Positions 62,710 to 64,000 of a stretch of 64,000 bases of DNA are shown here, one piece after another; within the stretch, counting starts at the first letter, position 1, and every line of letters begins with the position of its first letter. Below the pieces are notes generated by a model that worked only from the letters and a program-made list of their open reading frames with translations, did not search any database and was not told where the DNA came from. The position numbers were made by a program, and so were the translations under genes. Location: NCBI RefSeq assembly GCF_001458355.1, contig NZ_CYSA01000019.1, forward strand, positions 1 through 64,000, read 5' to 3'. Origin of the DNA: Thalassovita gelatinovora. Its GTDB lineage: Bacteria > Pseudomonadota > Alphaproteobacteria > Rhodobacterales > Rhodobacteraceae.

Positions 62710-63594
62710 ATGAAGCTCATGGTAGGCAAATCCGCCGACAGCACCGCCGTTTATCTGATCGAAGATACGAAGGCGCTGAACCTCACGGCGGCAATGCCAG
62801 AGGCGGGCACAGATCTGATAGGACTGATCACGACCCCCGCCCTGATGGAAAAGCTGCGCAATGGTGATGTGTCCGGCACCACCGAAGATGCCGCAAGCAT
62901 CGAACCTGCTTTGCCCGTCACCGCACCGGGCAAGATTCTTTGCTTGGGACTGAACTACATCGAGCACATCAAGGAAGGCGGATACGACATCCCGGACTAT
63001 CCGGCGATCTTCATGCGGACGCGCAATTCGATCATGGCGGCAGGTGAACCTATGGTACGGCCACGCTGTTCGGACAAGCTGGACTACGAAGCCGAGCTGA
63101 TGATCGTCATCGGCAAGGGCGGGCGCTATATCACCGAAGAAGACGCGCTGGACCATGTCTTTGGCTACACTGTGTTCAATGACGGGTCGCTGCGCGATTA
63201 CCAGCGTAAGACGCACCAGTGGACCCCGGGCAAGAATTTCGACAATACCGGCGCCATTGGCCCCTATGTCGTCACCCCCGAGGATCTGCCCGCAGGCGCG
63301 GCCGGTCTCAAGATCGAAAGCCGCGTCGGCGACGAGGTCCTGCAAAGTTCCAACACCGGCAATATGATCTGGTCGGTGGCACAAACCATTGCGATCATGT
63401 CGGAATTCACCACGCTGGAGCCGGGCGACCTGATTGCCATGGGCACACCTCCGGGTGTCGGCCACGCCAAGAAACCGAACCCGCGTTGGCTCAAGCCCGG
63501 CGAAACCGTCGAGATCGAAATCGAACGCATCGGCATCTGTGCAAGCCCGGTCATGGACGAGGCCGATATCGCAACGCAAAAGGTGACGTCGTGA
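62710..63594 (+). CDS. Fumarylacetoacetate hydrolase family protein
   Basis: A 294-residue FAH-fold metalloenzyme. The metal ligands E127 and E129 (DYEAEL) and D158 (VFNDGS) are present, as is the YTVFNDGSLRDYQ block. Members hydrolyse or decarboxylate acylpyruvates and related beta-diketo acids; the substrate here is unknown. AAGGA lies about 10 nt before the ATG. The final codons overlap the nitroreductase start by 4 nt (GTGA), so the two are an operon. Confidence 0.9.
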   Translation: MKLMVGKSADSTAVYLIEDTKALNLTAAMPEAGTDLIGLITTPALMEKLRNGDVSGTTEDAASIEPALPVTAPGKILCLGLNYIEHIKEGGYDIPDYPAIFMRTRNSIMAAGEPMVRPRCSDKLDYEAELMIVIGKGGRYITEEDALDHVFGYTVFNDGSLRDYQRKTHQWTPGKNFDNTGAIGPYVVTPEDLPAGAAGLKIESRVGDEVLQSSNTGNMIWSVAQTIAIMSEFTTLEPGDLIAMGTPPGVGHAKKPNPRWLKPGETVEIEIERIGICASPVMDEADIATQKVTS

Positions 63595-64000
63595 GCGACA
63601 CGCTCAATACTGCCCGCGCCTCGGCGCAGGCGGCCGTTCGGGCGGTACGTGCCGCCCGCGAACGGCTGGATGATGCTTCGATCGATCTGATCCTGCGCGA
63701 TGCACGTTCGCATTATGCCTGGACTGACAGGCCGGTGCCGGATGCGCTGCTGCAAGAAATCTACGAGATCACGATTGCCGGCCCAACCAGCATGAACACC
63801 TGCCCGGCGCGCTTTGTCTTCGTACGCAGCGTAGAAGCCAAGGCGCGACTGGCCAAATCGCTTAAGGAAAAGAACATCGACAAGATGATGGCCGCCCCGG
63901 TGACGGCCATCATCGCCTATGATCCGCAGTTCTGGACCCAATTGCCCTTCCTGTTTCCGCACGAGGATCGCCGCCCCCACTTCGAAGGCAAGCCCGAACA
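63591..64000 (+). CDS. Nitroreductase family protein, RutE-like (cut by window edge)
   Basis: The visible 136 residues start at a GTG inside the FAH stop and match the nitroreductase fold. The IAGPTSMNTCPARFVFV stretch, the DARSHYAW segment and the FPHEDRRPHFEG segment resemble RutE and related malonic-semialdehyde reductases, which use FMN to reduce malonic semialdehyde to 3-hydroxypropionate. The 3' part lies beyond the window, so the assignment to RutE rather than another nitroreductase is tentative. The overlap with the FAH gene and nearness to the mat genes suggest a role in C3-dicarboxylate metabolism. Confidence 0.75.
   Translation, partial: MSDTLNTARASAQAAVRAVRAARERLDDASIDLILRDARSHYAWTDRPVPDALLQEIYEITIAGPTSMNTCPARFVFVRSVEAKARLAKSLKEKNIDKMMAAPVTAIIAYDPQFWTQLPFLFPHEDRRPHFEGKPE

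Overview
The window is about 60% GC and reads as the chromosome of a marine-type alphaproteobacterium, most likely a member of the Rhodobacteraceae/Roseobacter group. The evidence is the order of the translation and transcription genes, the 126-residue L7/L12 and 1413-residue RpoC, the abundance of TRAP and oligopeptide-type ABC transporters, and a CceR/PckR-type operator in front of pyk. I saw no tRNA, rRNA, CRISPR array, insertion sequence or prophage gene. The window opens inside tuf and closes inside a nitroreductase gene.

Region 1 (1-18313, almost all minus strand) is core information processing. It holds the str operon (rpsL-rpsG-fusA-tuf) with a strong sigma70-type promoter at 4166-4194. 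After a glycosyltransferase/EamA pair comes secE-nusG-rplK-rplA-rplJ-rplL-rpoB-rpoC. Hairpins punctuate this long unit after secE, after rplA, in the rplJ leader, between rplL and rpoB, and after rpoC.

Region 2 (18379-38691) is mixed housekeeping and small accessory operons: a YtoQ protein, a methyltransferase, a LysR regulator, pheS-ASCH-pheT, rpmI-rplT, pyk, an N-formylglutamate amidohydrolase family protein, a GFA protein, a membrane protein with a CxxCxxC motif, an FKBP isomerase, a HAD/hydrolase/dehydratase operon, an exonuclease/phosphatase-fold protein, a PcaD-like lactonase, a three-gene amino-compound operon (DpaL-like lyase, M24 peptidase, Asp/Glu racemase family) and a transglutaminase-like protein.

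Region 3 (38867-53261) starts with an acyl-CoA dehydrogenase and a LysR/old-yellow-enzyme divergent pair. It then holds a large divergent catabolic locus. On the left are a class III aminotransferase, a histone-deacetylase-family amidohydrolase and a GntR/FCD regulator. On the right are a class II aldolase, a complete dipeptide-type ABC importer with fused ATPases and a GhrA-like 2-hydroxyacid dehydrogenase. A perfect 12-bp palindrome lies between the two arms. The gene content suggests import and deacetylation of an acylated amine followed by transamination; the substrate is not identifiable from sequence.

Region 4 (53545-64000) centres on malonate. Malonyl-CoA decarboxylase (matA), malonyl-CoA synthetase (matB) and a TRAP transporter (matPQM) form an operon that ends in a GlcG/HbpS-like gene, with an amidase downstream. 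Next to it lies a YciI gene, and divergently a fumarylacetoacetate-hydrolase-family gene overlapping a RutE-like nitroreductase. Similar AT-rich CGAT-containing inverted repeats occupy the spacer of the best promoter candidates on both sides, so the whole locus may answer to one regulator that is not encoded in the window.
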